From: JAILZP01 sp037444185
GTDB lineage: Bacteria; Bacillota; Desulfotomaculia; Desulfotomaculales; Desulfocucumaceae
Length of the DNA stretch: 27,429 bases
Assembly: GCA_037444185.1 (NCBI GenBank)
Contig: JBBIMW010000035.1
Span: forward strand, 1 to 27,429
Reading direction: 5' to 3'
The translations under genes were made by a program, and so were the position numbers. This document shows, one piece after another, positions 5,168-14,338 of the stretch; the first letter of the stretch is position 1; the number at the start of each line of letters is the position of its first letter. Below the pieces are notes generated by a model that was given only the letters and a program-made list of their open reading frames with translations, ran no database searches and was not told where the DNA came from.

Positions 5168-7591
5168 ATGCGGGTTTCACTGAAATGGCTGCGTGAATAT
5201 GTTGATATAACCGTGCCGTCCGGCGAGCTGGCCGAACGCCTGACACTGGCCGGTCTGGCCGTGGAGGGGGTTGAAAGGCCCGGGGAGGGCATAGAAAAGG
5301 TATATACCGGAAAGATACTGTCCATGGAGCCCCATCCCGGCGCTGACAAGCTTTTCATTTGCCGGGTGACCACCGGTGAGGGTGAAGATCTGCAAATAGT
5401 TACCGGAGCCGCCAACGTCAGCCCTGGCCATGTGGTGCCGGTGGCCCTGGAAGGGGCCCGGCTGGCCGGCGGGATGGTGATAAAAAAAGCCAGGCTAAGG
5501 GGTGTCGAGTCCAGGGGAATGCTGTGCTCGGGACAGGAACTGGGTCTGGATACCGGCTTCATGCCGCCCGATCAGGCCCACGGCGTCATGATATTGGACC
5601 GGGAACTGCCATTGGGGATGGACGTAAAAGAGTTATTGGGGCTGGACGATACGATATTGGACTTGGAGCTGACCCCCAACCGCGGAGACTGCCTGTCCAT
5701 GGTGGGGGTGGCCAGGGAGGTGGCCGCCTTGCTGGGACAAAGGGTGCGGATGCCAAAGACCCGGGTGGCCGGAACCGGCCCCGGGCCGGGGGAAGTGGCC
5801 AGGGTGGACATAGACGCCCCTGACCTGTGCGGCCGGTACGTGGTCAGATTGTTCAGAAATATCAGGGTGGGCCCTTCACCCCGCTGGATGCAGGAGCGCC
5901 TGCGGGCGGCCGGTGTGCGTCCCATCAGCAACATAGTGGACATCACCAATTACGTTATGATGGAACTCGGTCAGCCTTTGCACGCTTTTGATTACGACAC
6001 CCTCAGGGAGGGCCGTATCATCGTCAGGCGGGCCTTAAAGGATGAAAAGCTGGTTTCTTTGGACGGAAACGAAAGAAGGCTGGGAGAAGAAATGCTGGTT
6101 ATCGCCGACCCCTCCGGGGCGGTGGCGGTGGCGGGGGTGATGGGTGGCCTGGCCACCGAGGTCACCGGCGGCACCACCAGTGTTCTTCTGGAATCCGCCC
6201 ATTTCAACCCTGTAAGTATCAGGCGCACCTCCCGGGCCTTGGGGCTGAGGTCCGAATCCTCCTCCAGGTTTGAGAAGGGTGTGGACATCACCGGCTGCCT
6301 CAGGGCCGCCGACAGGGCCGCCAGGCTGCTGCTGGATCTGGGCGCCGGCGAGGTGGCGCCGGGGGTGGTGGACAATTATCCAGGCCAAGCTCCTCCCAGG
6401 ACGATCATATTGAGGCCCGGGAGGATAGAACACTTGCTGGGGGTGGCGATTCCCCGGCATGAGGCCGCCGGCATACTGGACGGTCTGGAATTCCAGCCGA
6501 AGGTCGTCGGCGATGATTTGCTGGTTACTGTTCCGGGCCACAGGGTGGATGTGTCCCTGGAGGAGGACCTGGTGGAAGAGGTGGCCAGGGTGTATGGATA
6601 TAACAGGATTCCTTACACTTTGCCCTCCGGCGTTTCCACCAGGGGAGCCAGGACTCCCCGGCAATCCCTTGAAGCGTCGGTGAAGGACTGCCTGGTGGCC
6701 CTGGGGCTATACGAGCTGGTGACTTTCAGTTTTACCGCCCCGTCATCCCTGGACAGGGCAGGGGTGCCCCAGGACAGCCCGCTGAGGAATGCCATCCGCC
6801 TGCAGAACCCTCTCAGTGAAGAGCAGTCGGTGATGCGGACCATGCTTCTGCCGGGACTGCTGGAGGTGCTTGCGCGTAATGGCAGCAGGCGGGTGACCGA
6901 CCTGGCCGTCTTTGAGCTGGGGAAGGTGTTCCTGCCCTCCTCCTCTGACCCGCTGCCGGCTGAAAAAACGGTGCTGGCCGCCGCCGCCACGGGCGGAGCG
7001 CCCGCCAGCTGGAACAGGCCCAAGCAGTATTATGATTTTTATTATTTCAAGGGAATGGCGGAAACTCTTTTCGGCAGGGTGGGGCTGGCGGGTTACAGCC
7101 TGGAAAGGGAAACGGGGAACAATCTTTTCCACCCCGGTAAGGCCGCCAGGTATTCCATCGCCGGAAGGCCGCTGGGCGTTGTGGGTGAACTGCACCCCGA
7201 TGTGCTGGAAAATTATCGCCTGCCGCCGGTGGTGGTGGCTATGGAAATTGATTTTGAAATGCTGGCGGATCTCGCCGGGCAAACCGGGAAATACCGTCCA
7301 CTGCCCAAATTTCCCGGCATTGAAAGGGATTTGGCGGTGATTGTGCGTCAAGGCGTGGCCGCCCGGGACATTGTCAGGGTGATCAGTAAATTTGGCGGTG
7401 GGATGTTGCGGGAGGTCAGCCTTTTTGATGTATACAGGGGGAAACAGGTGAAGGAGGGTTGCCAAAGCATGGCCTTTACACTGAAGTTTCAGGCCGGCGA
7501 CAGAACCCTGACCGATCAGGAGGTGAACGGTTTCCTGGCTGCGGTGGCCGGGGCGCTGTCCAGAGAGTTCGGCGCCGAGCTGAGGAACTAG
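5168..7591 (+). CDS. pheT: Phenylalanyl-tRNA synthetase beta subunit
   Basis: The beta subunit forms the heterotetramer with PheS, binds the anticodon region and edits mischarged Tyr-tRNA-Phe. It is 807 aa, full length. In order: an N-terminal start (MRVSLKWLREYVDITVP), an EMAP/tRNA-binding OB domain (about 40-150, HPGADKLFICRVTTG), the B3/B4 editing domain (about 210-380), the B5 domain (about 400-480), an inactive synthetase-like core, and the C-terminal ferredoxin-fold anticodon-binding domain (about 710-805, KFPGIERDLAVIVRQGV). GGGGGTGATGG precedes the ATG. Its TAG stop lies in a CTAG that begins the second repeat copy. The protein end (FGAELRN) looks natural, so the repeat has not damaged it. 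Confidence 0.97.
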   Translation: MRVSLKWLREYVDITVPSGELAERLTLAGLAVEGVERPGEGIEKVYTGKILSMEPHPGADKLFICRVTTGEGEDLQIVTGAANVSPGHVVPVALEGARLAGGMVIKKARLRGVESRGMLCSGQELGLDTGFMPPDQAHGVMILDRELPLGMDVKELLGLDDTILDLELTPNRGDCLSMVGVAREVAALLGQRVRMPKTRVAGTGPGPGEVARVDIDAPDLCGRYVVRLFRNIRVGPSPRWMQERLRAAGVRPISNIVDITNYVMMELGQPLHAFDYDTLREGRIIVRRALKDEKLVSLDGNERRLGEEMLVIADPSGAVAVAGVMGGLATEVTGGTTSVLLESAHFNPVSIRRTSRALGLRSESSSRFEKGVDITGCLRAADRAARLLLDLGAGEVAPGVVDNYPGQAPPRTIILRPGRIEHLLGVAIPRHEAAGILDGLEFQPKVVGDDLLVTVPGHRVDVSLEEDLVEEVARVYGYNRIPYTLPSGVSTRGARTPRQSLEASVKDCLVALGLYELVTFSFTAPSSLDRAGVPQDSPLRNAIRLQNPLSEEQSVMRTMLLPGLLEVLARNGSRRVTDLAVFELGKVFLPSSSDPLPAEKTVLAAAATGGAPASWNRPKQYYDFYYFKGMAETLFGRVGLAGYSLERETGNNLFHPGKAARYSIAGRPLGVVGELHPDVLENYRLPPVVVAMEIDFEMLADLAGQTGKYRPLPKFPGIERDLAVIVRQGVAARDIVRVISKFGGGMLREVSLFDVYRGKQVKEGCQSMAFTLKFQAGDRTLTDQEVNGFLAAVAGALSREFGAELRN

Positions 7592-7672
7592 GAGAGTGTT
7601 GCAAAACCCATTTATACGACATCAAGCAGGTATGGCCGGGTACAGCAGGAGGCTGTTCAGAAGGCTCCAGAG
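7588..7672 (+). repeat. Dispersed intergenic repeat, copy 2 (left part only)
   Basis: It starts at the CTAG containing the pheT stop and follows copy 1 closely for about 85 bases: GAGAGTGTTGCAAAACCC, then ATTTATACGACATCAAGCAG, then the inner arm GGAGGCTGTTCAGAAGGCTCC. It then ends; the right half and the right CTAG are missing. It is therefore a truncated copy. The remaining 116 bases to zapA show no other feature. Confidence 0.85.
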
Positions 7673-7788
7673 CCTTCCATCGTGATTGCCCGTCCCCGGA
7701 ACTGTGTGCGACATTACGGATTATTCCGGCGGTGTTGGAAGGATATTGTCCTTTGACGCCGAAATTTACCTCACCGGGGGTGTGGGTG

Positions 7789-8058
7789 ATGTCTGGGCAG
7801 ATAAATAAGATTGAGGTTACAATTCATGGTGAAAAGTATGTTCTGAAGGGGTGCGAAACACCGGAATACATGGAAATGCTTGCCTTTCAGCTGAACAAGA
7901 GGCTAAAGCACACCCAGGGCATTAATCCCAGGCTCAGTACTATTCAAGCCGCAATACTTACCGCCCTCAACATACTTGACGATTATACCAAGATCCAGCA
8001 GGAATACCGGAGCTTGGTGGAACTGCTGGAAGAACCGGACGATAAAACAAAGAGATGA
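7789..8058 (+). CDS. zapA: Cell division protein ZapA
   Basis: ZapA binds FtsZ, cross-links its protofilaments and stabilises the Z ring. The product is 89 aa, normal for the family. The N-terminal beta segment (INKIEVTIHGEKYVLKG) is followed by a long amphipathic helix (MLAFQLNKRL ... TIQAAILTALNILDDYTKIQQEYRSLVELLEE) that forms the coiled-coil dimer. The start is set at ATG 7789, where similarity to ZapA begins. In-frame GTG codons at 7780 and 7786 are also possible, and the ribosome site is weak. The frame is open far upstream, but that part overlaps pheT and the repeat and is not coding. zapA after pheT is the common Firmicute arrangement; here a truncated repeat lies between them. Confidence 0.88.
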   Translation: MSGQINKIEVTIHGEKYVLKGCETPEYMEMLAFQLNKRLKHTQGINPRLSTIQAAILTALNILDDYTKIQQEYRSLVELLEEPDDKTKR

Positions 8059-8214
8059 CAGTAATCCATATCTATACTCCCGGCTCCTTAATTTCGGCTT
8101 ATTATGAGTGCGCCCTTTTCGCAAGGAGAGGGCGTTGTGTCATTTGCTCCGGGACGGGTGGTGCGGCCGGATGCAGGGAAAAATAGTCAACATAACATAT
8201 CAGGGGCGATTTTA

Positions 8215-9933
8215 GTGCAGAATGTGGAGGTAGCCCGGGCTTTTTACGAGTTGGCGGATCTGCTGGAGATCAAGGGTGAGGATTTTTTCAAAATCAAGGC
8301 ATACCGCCGGGCGGCCAGGGCCATCGCCGGCCTGAACCGGCCGGTGGAGGATTTGTACCGCCAGAACAAGCTGTCCCTGGTTCCGGGAATAGGCAGGAAT
8401 ATTACGGCTAAGGTGGGGGAACTGATTGAGAAGGGAAAAATTGAAAAGCTGGAAAAGCTGCGCGCCGAGATCCCCCGGGGATTGCTGGAAATTATGGCCC
8501 TGCCCGGAATCGGCTCCAAAAGGGCTGGTTTTTTATATGAAAAACTGGGTGTGACCACCCTGGAAGATTTGGAGCGGGCCGCCAGGGAGCGCAGGGTCCG
8601 CTTTCTTAAGGGCATGGGCGCCAAGACAGAAATGGACATAATTTATAATGTGGAGATGATAAAAAAAAGGTCGGGGAAATATAACCTGGGAGTGGCCTGG
8701 GAGTTGGCCGGGGAATTAAAGGGATTTCTGGAGGGTGTCTCCGGGGTGGAAAGGGTGGCCGTGGCGGGTGGCGTTCGCCGGTGGAGAGAAGTGGTGGAGG
8801 AAATAGTCCTTGTGGCCGCCTGCCGTGATCCGGGCGTTGTGCTGGACGCCCTGTCCCTTCATCCGCGCACCGGGGAAGTTATAGAGCGGGGAGAGAGTTA
8901 CATTGGTATAACGGCCCGGTGGGGAATACCGGTGAAATTGGTGACGGTGGAGCCGGAGAACTTCTGGTTCACCCTGCTTTGGGAAACCGGCAGTGAGGGG
9001 CACCTGAAGGAATTGGCCCGGCACGCCGACAGCCGGAACTGGGAGTTTGGCGGGTCCGGGATAAAGCGCCGGGGAGGCGAAGCCGGAGAAGTGGCCGGAG
9101 CATCGGAGGAGGAATTGTACAATCTGCTCGATCTTGAATATATTCCACCCGAACTGCGGGAGGGCTGCGGCGAGGTGGACAGGGCCTCGCGGGGGGCATT
9201 GCCGTCCTTGGTGAAAACCGGGGACATCCGGGGGGACCTGCATCTGCATTCCCAGTGGAGCGACGGGGCCGCCTCCATTGAAGAAATAGCCGTCAGGGCG
9301 CTGGAGAAGGGGTACAGCTACGTGGCCATAACCGATCACTCCCAGTCCCTGAAAGTGGCCCGGGGACTTTCCCCCCATCGCCTGGCCGAGCAGTATGAGC
9401 ACATAGACCGCCTCAACCGGGAGATGGACGGAATAACGGTGCTGAAGGGGGTGGAGGTGGACATACTGGCCGGCGGGGGGCTGGATTTCGACGACCGGGT
9501 GCTGGAGATGGCGGATGTGGTGGTGGCTTCGGTGCACAGCGGATTCAAGCAGGACCGGCAAACCATAACCTCCAGGATAATGGAGGCCGTGGAAAACAGG
9601 CACGTGGACATAATAGGGCATCTCACCGGGAGGATACTGGGATACCGGGAGGCGTACCATCTGAATGTGGAAGATATTTTGGAGCAGGCGGGCAAAATGG
9701 GGAAAATAATTGAAATCAACTCCTCTCCGGACAGACTGGACCTGAACGACAGCCACGCCCGGAAGGCCGTTGAATCCGGTGTCAGAATAGCCATCAACAC
9801 CGATGCTCACGATCTGGGGCGGATGGATGAAATAGATTACGGTGTCGCCGTAGCCCGCCGGGCCGGCATCGAGCCCCGCCATATAATCAATACCCTGGAA
9901 TTGGACGACTTGTTGAAAATATTGAAGGCATAA
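8215..9933 (+). CDS. polX: PolX-family protein: degenerate polymerase core, intact PHP nuclease domain
   Basis: Bacterial PolX enzymes couple a family X gap-filling polymerase to a C-terminal PHP 3'-5' exonuclease and act in DNA repair. The product is 572 aa with GTG 8215 (AGGGG eight bases upstream); the extension to 8104 has no ribosome site. Visible parts are the N-terminal 8-kDa domain (VEVARAFYELADLLEIKGED), helix-hairpin-helix motifs (LVPGIG, LPGIGSKRA), a palm/finger region, and a PHP domain with HLHS at 343-346, TDHS, SVHSG, GHLTGR and NTDAHD. Oddly, the expected GDID carboxylate pair reads VEEIVL (E195-E196-I197-V198), GSxRRG reads GGVRRW (185-190), and the third carboxylate position is Lys 241 (GIPVKLVTV). 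All three polymerase Asp are therefore absent. It likely acts as a nuclease only (inference). It lies in the block between zapA and the DNA glycosylase. Confidence 0.88.
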   Translation: MQNVEVARAFYELADLLEIKGEDFFKIKAYRRAARAIAGLNRPVEDLYRQNKLSLVPGIGRNITAKVGELIEKGKIEKLEKLRAEIPRGLLEIMALPGIGSKRAGFLYEKLGVTTLEDLERAARERRVRFLKGMGAKTEMDIIYNVEMIKKRSGKYNLGVAWELAGELKGFLEGVSGVERVAVAGGVRRWREVVEEIVLVAACRDPGVVLDALSLHPRTGEVIERGESYIGITARWGIPVKLVTVEPENFWFTLLWETGSEGHLKELARHADSRNWEFGGSGIKRRGGEAGEVAGASEEELYNLLDLEYIPPELREGCGEVDRASRGALPSLVKTGDIRGDLHLHSQWSDGAASIEEIAVRALEKGYSYVAITDHSQSLKVARGLSPHRLAEQYEHIDRLNREMDGITVLKGVEVDILAGGGLDFDDRVLEMADVVVASVHSGFKQDRQTITSRIMEAVENRHVDIIGHLTGRILGYREAYHLNVEDILEQAGKMGKIIEINSSPDRLDLNDSHARKAVESGVRIAINTDAHDLGRMDEIDYGVAVARRAGIEPRHIINTLELDDLLKILKA

Positions 9934-9961
9934 TATATTTATCTGGACGGGAGTTTTATTT

Positions 9962-10621
9962 TTGAACGGGTTTGAATACCACTTCAGTGATGTTCTGCCT
10001 CCCTGGTTTTACGGCAGGGACACGGTTCTGGTGGCCAGGGAACTGTTGGGCAAGGTGCTGGTTCACAATTCCCGGGAGGGGCTGACGGCGGGCATGATAG
10101 TGGAAACCGAGGCCTATATTCAGGGGGACCCGGCCTGTCACGCGTACCGCGGCATGACTCCCAGAAACCGGGCCATGTTCGGCCCCCCGGGGAGGGCCTA
10201 CATCTACTTTATTTACGGAATGCATTACTGCTTCAATGTGGTCACTTCCCGGGAAGGAGTGGGCGAGGCTGTTTTGATCAGGGCCCTGGAACCTCTGGCA
10301 GGGTTCGGCCTGATGCGCGGGAGGCGGGGGAGGGAAGAGCTGCCGGAGCTCTGCTCGGGGCCGGCGAAGTTGGTAAAGGCCATGGGCATAGACCCGTGCA
10401 TGTACGGACACGATCTGACTTCAGAGCCACTGGTCATAGTAAAGGGAATCGATGTGGAGGAGGAAAGGGTGGCGACGTCCGCCAGGATTGGCATAAAGGA
10501 CGACGCCCGGCTGCCGCTGAGATATCTGTTGAAAGACAGTTTATACGTATCCAAGAGGCTGTTGAAAAAGTCCGCCCCGTATCCGGCGGTGCTTGAAGTG
10601 CCTTTGTTTGATGTCTTTTAA
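9962..10621 (+). CDS. aag: 3-methyladenine DNA glycosylase (AAG/MPG family)
   Basis: A monofunctional glycosylase that removes alkylated or deaminated purines (3-methyladenine, hypoxanthine) to start base excision repair. The product is 219 aa. The signature IVETEAY carries the catalytic Glu (E50) and active-site Tyr (Y52). HAYRG holds the conserved His (H60), and PRNRAMFGPPGRAYIYFIYG is the core DNA-binding block; LCSGPAKLVKAMGI follows. The start is TTG 9962, with GGGAG eight bases upstream. It begins 28 bases after the PolX gene and is probably co-transcribed, so two repair-type proteins are neighbours. No oddity was seen. Confidence 0.94.
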   Translation: MNGFEYHFSDVLPPWFYGRDTVLVARELLGKVLVHNSREGLTAGMIVETEAYIQGDPACHAYRGMTPRNRAMFGPPGRAYIYFIYGMHYCFNVVTSREGVGEAVLIRALEPLAGFGLMRGRRGREELPELCSGPAKLVKAMGIDPCMYGHDLTSEPLVIVKGIDVEEERVATSARIGIKDDARLPLRYLLKDSLYVSKRLLKKSAPYPAVLEVPLFDVF

Positions 10622-10667
10622 ATGGGTTTTGCAGTGCGAAACGGTCAACTGAAAGGGGAGTATATCG

Positions 10668-11621
10668 GTGAAAGTCAGGGAAATCTATGACTTGGCGGTG
10701 GCCATGGGCATGGAGGCGGATCCCAGAGGTGTTGAAAAGGTCAGGGAGCTCTTGAATAAGGAAAAGAAAAAATATGAGGAGATGAAGGAAGAAGAGAAAA
10801 AATATTTCGACCCGGAGAGCCTGACCAATCCTTACAGCGACACCAGGATATTAACGGGGGACCCCGGCCGGGAGGTTAAAAGGATGCTGGTGGGGGTTGA
10901 TATAGAGGTGGGGGAGGTGCTTCTGGCGGACCGCCTGTCGGAAAAAAAGGGGCCCATTGACTTGATTATGTCCCACCACCCCGAAGGAAAGGCTTTGGCC
11001 GCACTGTACAAGGTCATGCACCTGCAGGAGGATATTTTGGCCCAGGCCGGAGTTCCCGTCAATGTGGCCGAGGGAATCATGTCCGCCCGGATAAATGAGG
11101 TAAAGCGGACCGTCATGCCCATGAACCACAACCGGGCGGTGGACGCCGCCGGGCTGCTGGGATTTGCCCTTATGTCGGTGCATACGCCGGGGGACAACCT
11201 GGTTACCTCCACCCTGCAGAAGGCTATGGACACTAAAAAGCCTGAAACGGTGGGAGATGTGATTAAGTTGCTCAGGGAGGAGCCGGAATATGCCGAGGCC
11301 GCCAAGGGAGGAGCTGGTCCGGAGGTGATTGTGGGGTCAAAGGACCGCCGGGCCGGCAGGATACTGGTGGATATGACCGGGGGCACCAGCGGGTCAGAGG
11401 ATGCCTACGGCAGGCTGTCCCAGGCCGGGGTGGGCACCCTGGTGGTTATGCACATGGGTGAAAAGCACCGCAAGGAGGCCGAAAAAAACCACATCAATGT
11501 GATCATAGCCGGTCATATGGCGTCGGATTCGATTGGCATGAATATACTGCTGGACAGGCTGGAGTCCATGGGCGTGGAAGTGATTCCATGCGCCGGGCTG
11601 CTAAGGTACAGGAGGGCGTGA
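10668..11621 (+). CDS. NIF3-like dinuclear-metal protein
   Basis: Similar in motif layout to the NIF3 (DUF34) family, whose members bind two metal ions and whose function is not settled; GTP cyclohydrolase I-like roles have been suggested for some. The product is 317 aa. A charged Lys/Glu-rich stretch (about 20-47) precedes the core VKRMLVGVDIEVGEVLLADR, then LIMSHHPEGKAL with the metal-type His pair H103-H104. Near the end IIAGHMASDSIGMN (H283, D287) stands where the family usually has His and Glu, so Asp replaces Glu. GGGGAG precedes the GTG start. It lies between the DNA glycosylase and the U32 gene and is probably in the same operon. The family call is fairly sure; the function is open. 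Confidence 0.75.
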   Translation: MKVREIYDLAVAMGMEADPRGVEKVRELLNKEKKKYEEMKEEEKKYFDPESLTNPYSDTRILTGDPGREVKRMLVGVDIEVGEVLLADRLSEKKGPIDLIMSHHPEGKALAALYKVMHLQEDILAQAGVPVNVAEGIMSARINEVKRTVMPMNHNRAVDAAGLLGFALMSVHTPGDNLVTSTLQKAMDTKKPETVGDVIKLLREEPEYAEAAKGGAGPEVIVGSKDRRAGRILVDMTGGTSGSEDAYGRLSQAGVGTLVVMHMGEKHRKEAEKNHINVIIAGHMASDSIGMNILLDRLESMGVEVIPCAGLLRYRRA

Positions 11622-11687
11622 CTGCCGGCGTGAATGCGGGCGGGCCGGACGGGTTGATTTTTTTCCGGCCCCGGGGGTGGACATTGT

Positions 11688-14216
11688 ATGAATAAACCTG
11701 AATTGCTTGCCCCCGCCGGTGGCTGGGACGCACTGGCGGCTGCTGTGGAAAACGGTGCCGACGCTGTGTACCTGGGTGGCCGGATGTTCAACGCCAGGCA
11801 GTCGGCGGCGAATTTTGACGAAGGGGAGCTGTACCGGGCGGTGGAGTATGCCCACCTGCGGGGGGTAAAAATATACGTCACCGTAAATGTGCTTATTTCC
11901 GGCGGGGAAATGGAGGAGGCCCTGGAGTTTCTTTTCAGGCTGCAAAACCTGGGGGCCGACGCCGCTATTTTACAGGATGCGGGGCTGGCCATGCTGGCCC
12001 GCCGCGCCCTGCCCGAACTGCCCCTGCACGCCAGCACACAGATGACCGCCCACAGCACCCCCGGGGTGAAGAAACTGCTGGAGGCCGGTTTTTCCAGGGT
12101 GGTGCTGGCCAGGGAAATGAGCCTGGACGAGATTGCGGCTGTCAAGCGGTCCACCGGGGCGGAGCTGGAGGTTTTCATCCACGGCGCACTGTGTATAGCG
12201 TATTCCGGGCAGTGTCTGCTGTCCAGTCTGATTGGAGGCAGGAGCGGCAACCGGGGGCGTTGCGCCCAGCCCTGCAGGATGCAGTTCACCTTACTGGACC
12301 GGACCGGCGGCCCGGTGTCTGGTGGGGCCGGAACCGGTGGCCACCTCCTGAGTACCCGGGACTTGAATATCAGCGCCCATATACCCGGCATTGTGGCCGC
12401 AGGAGTAAATTCATTCAAAATTGAGGGCCGCATGAAGAGGCCGGAGTATGTGGCCACGGTGGTCCGGATATACCGCAGCCTTATAGACCGGGCGGTTTCC
12501 GGACAGCCATACGGCCTGGAAAAATCCGAGGTGGAGGATTTGGCCCAGATATTCAACCGTGATTTCACATCCGGTTATTTTTTAGGTCGGCAGGGAAGGG
12601 AAATGATGAGCTACAAGCGGCCCAACAACCGTGGTGTCCGTCTGGGAAGGGTGCGGAGGGACGGTGAAACCGGGCTTGCGGAGGTGATCCTGGAGATGCC
12701 CCTTAAGACCGGCGACGGGCTGGAGGTATGGGTGACCGAGGGGGGCCGCCTGGGGTTTACGGTAAATAAAATGTTCGTCCGGGGAACTGAAGTCGCCGCC
12801 GCCGCCGCCGGTGAGGCGGTGGCCCTTCCTATCCCCGGCCGGACAAGGCCCGGGGACAGGGTATTCAAAACCTGCGACGCCGGTCTTATGGAGCGGGCCT
12901 GGGAAAGCTTCGCCTTTCCCAGGGGATCCAGGCGGAAAATACCGCTTTGCTTTAGTGTCCGGGCGGCGGCGGGGTCCCCTTTGGTTCTTTCCGTCACCGA
13001 TCCGGAGGGCCGGATCGTTTCAGCGGCCACAGAATCTTCCGGCCGGCCGGCGGTAAAGAGGCCCCTGGAGGCGGACTTTCTGGCGGAACAGCTGGGGAGG
13101 CTGGGTGCCACCCCTTACAGTATGTCCTCCCTGGACTGTGAAATACCGGGGCCGGTGATTTATCCGGTCAGCGAAATAAACGCGGTCCGGCGGAGGGTTT
13201 TGGAGGAACTGGAAAAAAAGATCCTGAAGGACCGCCGGGGACCGGCGGTGGGGCACAAAACTTTCCGGTCCAGGCTGGGACGGGCATTGGAAAGCGGTTC
13301 TGCCGGAAGGGCTGCGGACCACGGCGCAATTCCCCTGCTGGCGGTTTCAGTGGGGGATTTACAGTCCCTGGAGGAGGCAGTGAAGGCGGGGGCCGGTGTG
13401 GTTTATTTCGGTCCGGATGTAATGGGCCCGAAGCCGCCGGTGGGGCGGGAGGACATGATCCGGGCGGCGGGCCTCTGCGAGGCCGGGGGGGCGGCGCTGG
13501 TCCTGTCCACCCCCAGGATAACCAAGGACGGGGAAATGGAGGATCTGATAGAGTCCCTCCGGGGTGTGCCGGCCCGGGGTGTGCTGGTCGGGAACCTTGG
13601 CCTGATGCCGGTGCTGGCCCGGGAACTGCCGGCCTTGGCGTTGGTGACGGACTTTGGTCTTAACGCCTTCAACCGCCATACAGTGGAATACCTGATGTCG
13701 GAGGGGGCGCTGAGAGTAACCCTTTCGCCGGAGCTTACCATGGTCCAGGTCAGGGAGCTGGCGGCGGTCCACCCGGTGGAGGTGATGGTGCACGGGGCTA
13801 TGGAAATGATGGTTTCAGAACACTGCTTGATCGGGGCGGTTCAGGGAGAGGGCGCGGTGGCCGGCTCCTGCCGCCATTTGTGCCGGCGGGGGGGATACCT
13901 GCTCAAAGACAGGATTGGGGCACTTTTCCCGGTGGAAGCGGACCGGCAGTGCCGCATGCACATTTTCAACTCCAGGCACCTCTGTATGATCGAGGATGTA
14001 CCGGTGCTGGCCGGGGCCGGGGTGGCCTGCGTGCGCGTCGAGGCCCGGCGGGAGGCTCCGCATTATGTGGCCCGGGTGGTGGGGCTGTATAGAAAGGCTC
14101 TGGACGGCGCTGCCGGCCGGGGGAAGGCCCGTCCCGGCCCGGAGGAAGCCTGGAAAGCCATGGAAAAGCTGAGTCCCCAGGGGTTGACCAAGGGTCACTA
14201 CTATAGGGGGGTGTAA
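11688..14216 (+). CDS. U32-family protein with DUF3656, RlhA-like, two U32 halves
   Basis: U32 'peptidases' of this type are now mostly linked to RNA hydroxylation (RlhA makes 5-hydroxycytidine in 23S rRNA; TrhP acts on tRNA). The N-terminal U32 domain (1-280) shows ELLAPAGGWDAL, the core HGALCIAYSGQCLLS, and a likely Fe-S Cys set C169, C176, C192, C196 (GNRGRCAQPCRM). A DUF3656-like region follows (about 395-515, ending in YPVSEINAVRRRVLEELE). A second U32-like half (about 560-840) repeats the pattern VMVHGAMEMMVSEHC and has its own Cys set C713, C728, C732, C755. It is 842 aa, longer than E. coli RlhA. GTATG opens the frame after a modest ribosome site. Whether the target is rRNA or tRNA is not visible. 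Confidence 0.85.
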   Translation: MNKPELLAPAGGWDALAAAVENGADAVYLGGRMFNARQSAANFDEGELYRAVEYAHLRGVKIYVTVNVLISGGEMEEALEFLFRLQNLGADAAILQDAGLAMLARRALPELPLHASTQMTAHSTPGVKKLLEAGFSRVVLAREMSLDEIAAVKRSTGAELEVFIHGALCIAYSGQCLLSSLIGGRSGNRGRCAQPCRMQFTLLDRTGGPVSGGAGTGGHLLSTRDLNISAHIPGIVAAGVNSFKIEGRMKRPEYVATVVRIYRSLIDRAVSGQPYGLEKSEVEDLAQIFNRDFTSGYFLGRQGREMMSYKRPNNRGVRLGRVRRDGETGLAEVILEMPLKTGDGLEVWVTEGGRLGFTVNKMFVRGTEVAAAAAGEAVALPIPGRTRPGDRVFKTCDAGLMERAWESFAFPRGSRRKIPLCFSVRAAAGSPLVLSVTDPEGRIVSAATESSGRPAVKRPLEADFLAEQLGRLGATPYSMSSLDCEIPGPVIYPVSEINAVRRRVLEELEKKILKDRRGPAVGHKTFRSRLGRALESGSAGRAADHGAIPLLAVSVGDLQSLEEAVKAGAGVVYFGPDVMGPKPPVGREDMIRAAGLCEAGGAALVLSTPRITKDGEMEDLIESLRGVPARGVLVGNLGLMPVLARELPALALVTDFGLNAFNRHTVEYLMSEGALRVTLSPELTMVQVRELAAVHPVEVMVHGAMEMMVSEHCLIGAVQGEGAVAGSCRHLCRRGGYLLKDRIGALFPVEADRQCRMHIFNSRHLCMIEDVPVLAGAGVACVRVEARREAPHYVARVVGLYRKALDGAAGRGKARPGPEEAWKAMEKLSPQGLTKGHYYRGV

Positions 14217-14338
14217 CAGGTACGGGCTGTGATAAACTGCGTCCGGCTTTGTCAGCCCCGCCGGTCCGGATGCTCACGTATTACTTATACGCTCCTTTTA
14301 TTCCTTCAATCTTTAAATTGAGCGGTTGGGGTTGTGTA

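Noticed and set aside
7459..7788. Upstream part of the zapA frame starting inside pheT
   Set aside because: It overlaps pheT and the truncated repeat; ZapA similarity starts only at 7789.
8104..8214. Longer N-terminus of the PolX protein from ATG 8104
   Set aside because: No ribosome site and no family similarity before residue 1 at GTG 8215, which gives the usual length of about 570 aa.
12785..12820. GCCGCCGCC run in the U32 gene as a functional repeat
   Set aside because: It encodes an alanine stretch in a GC-rich gene and shows no wider pattern.
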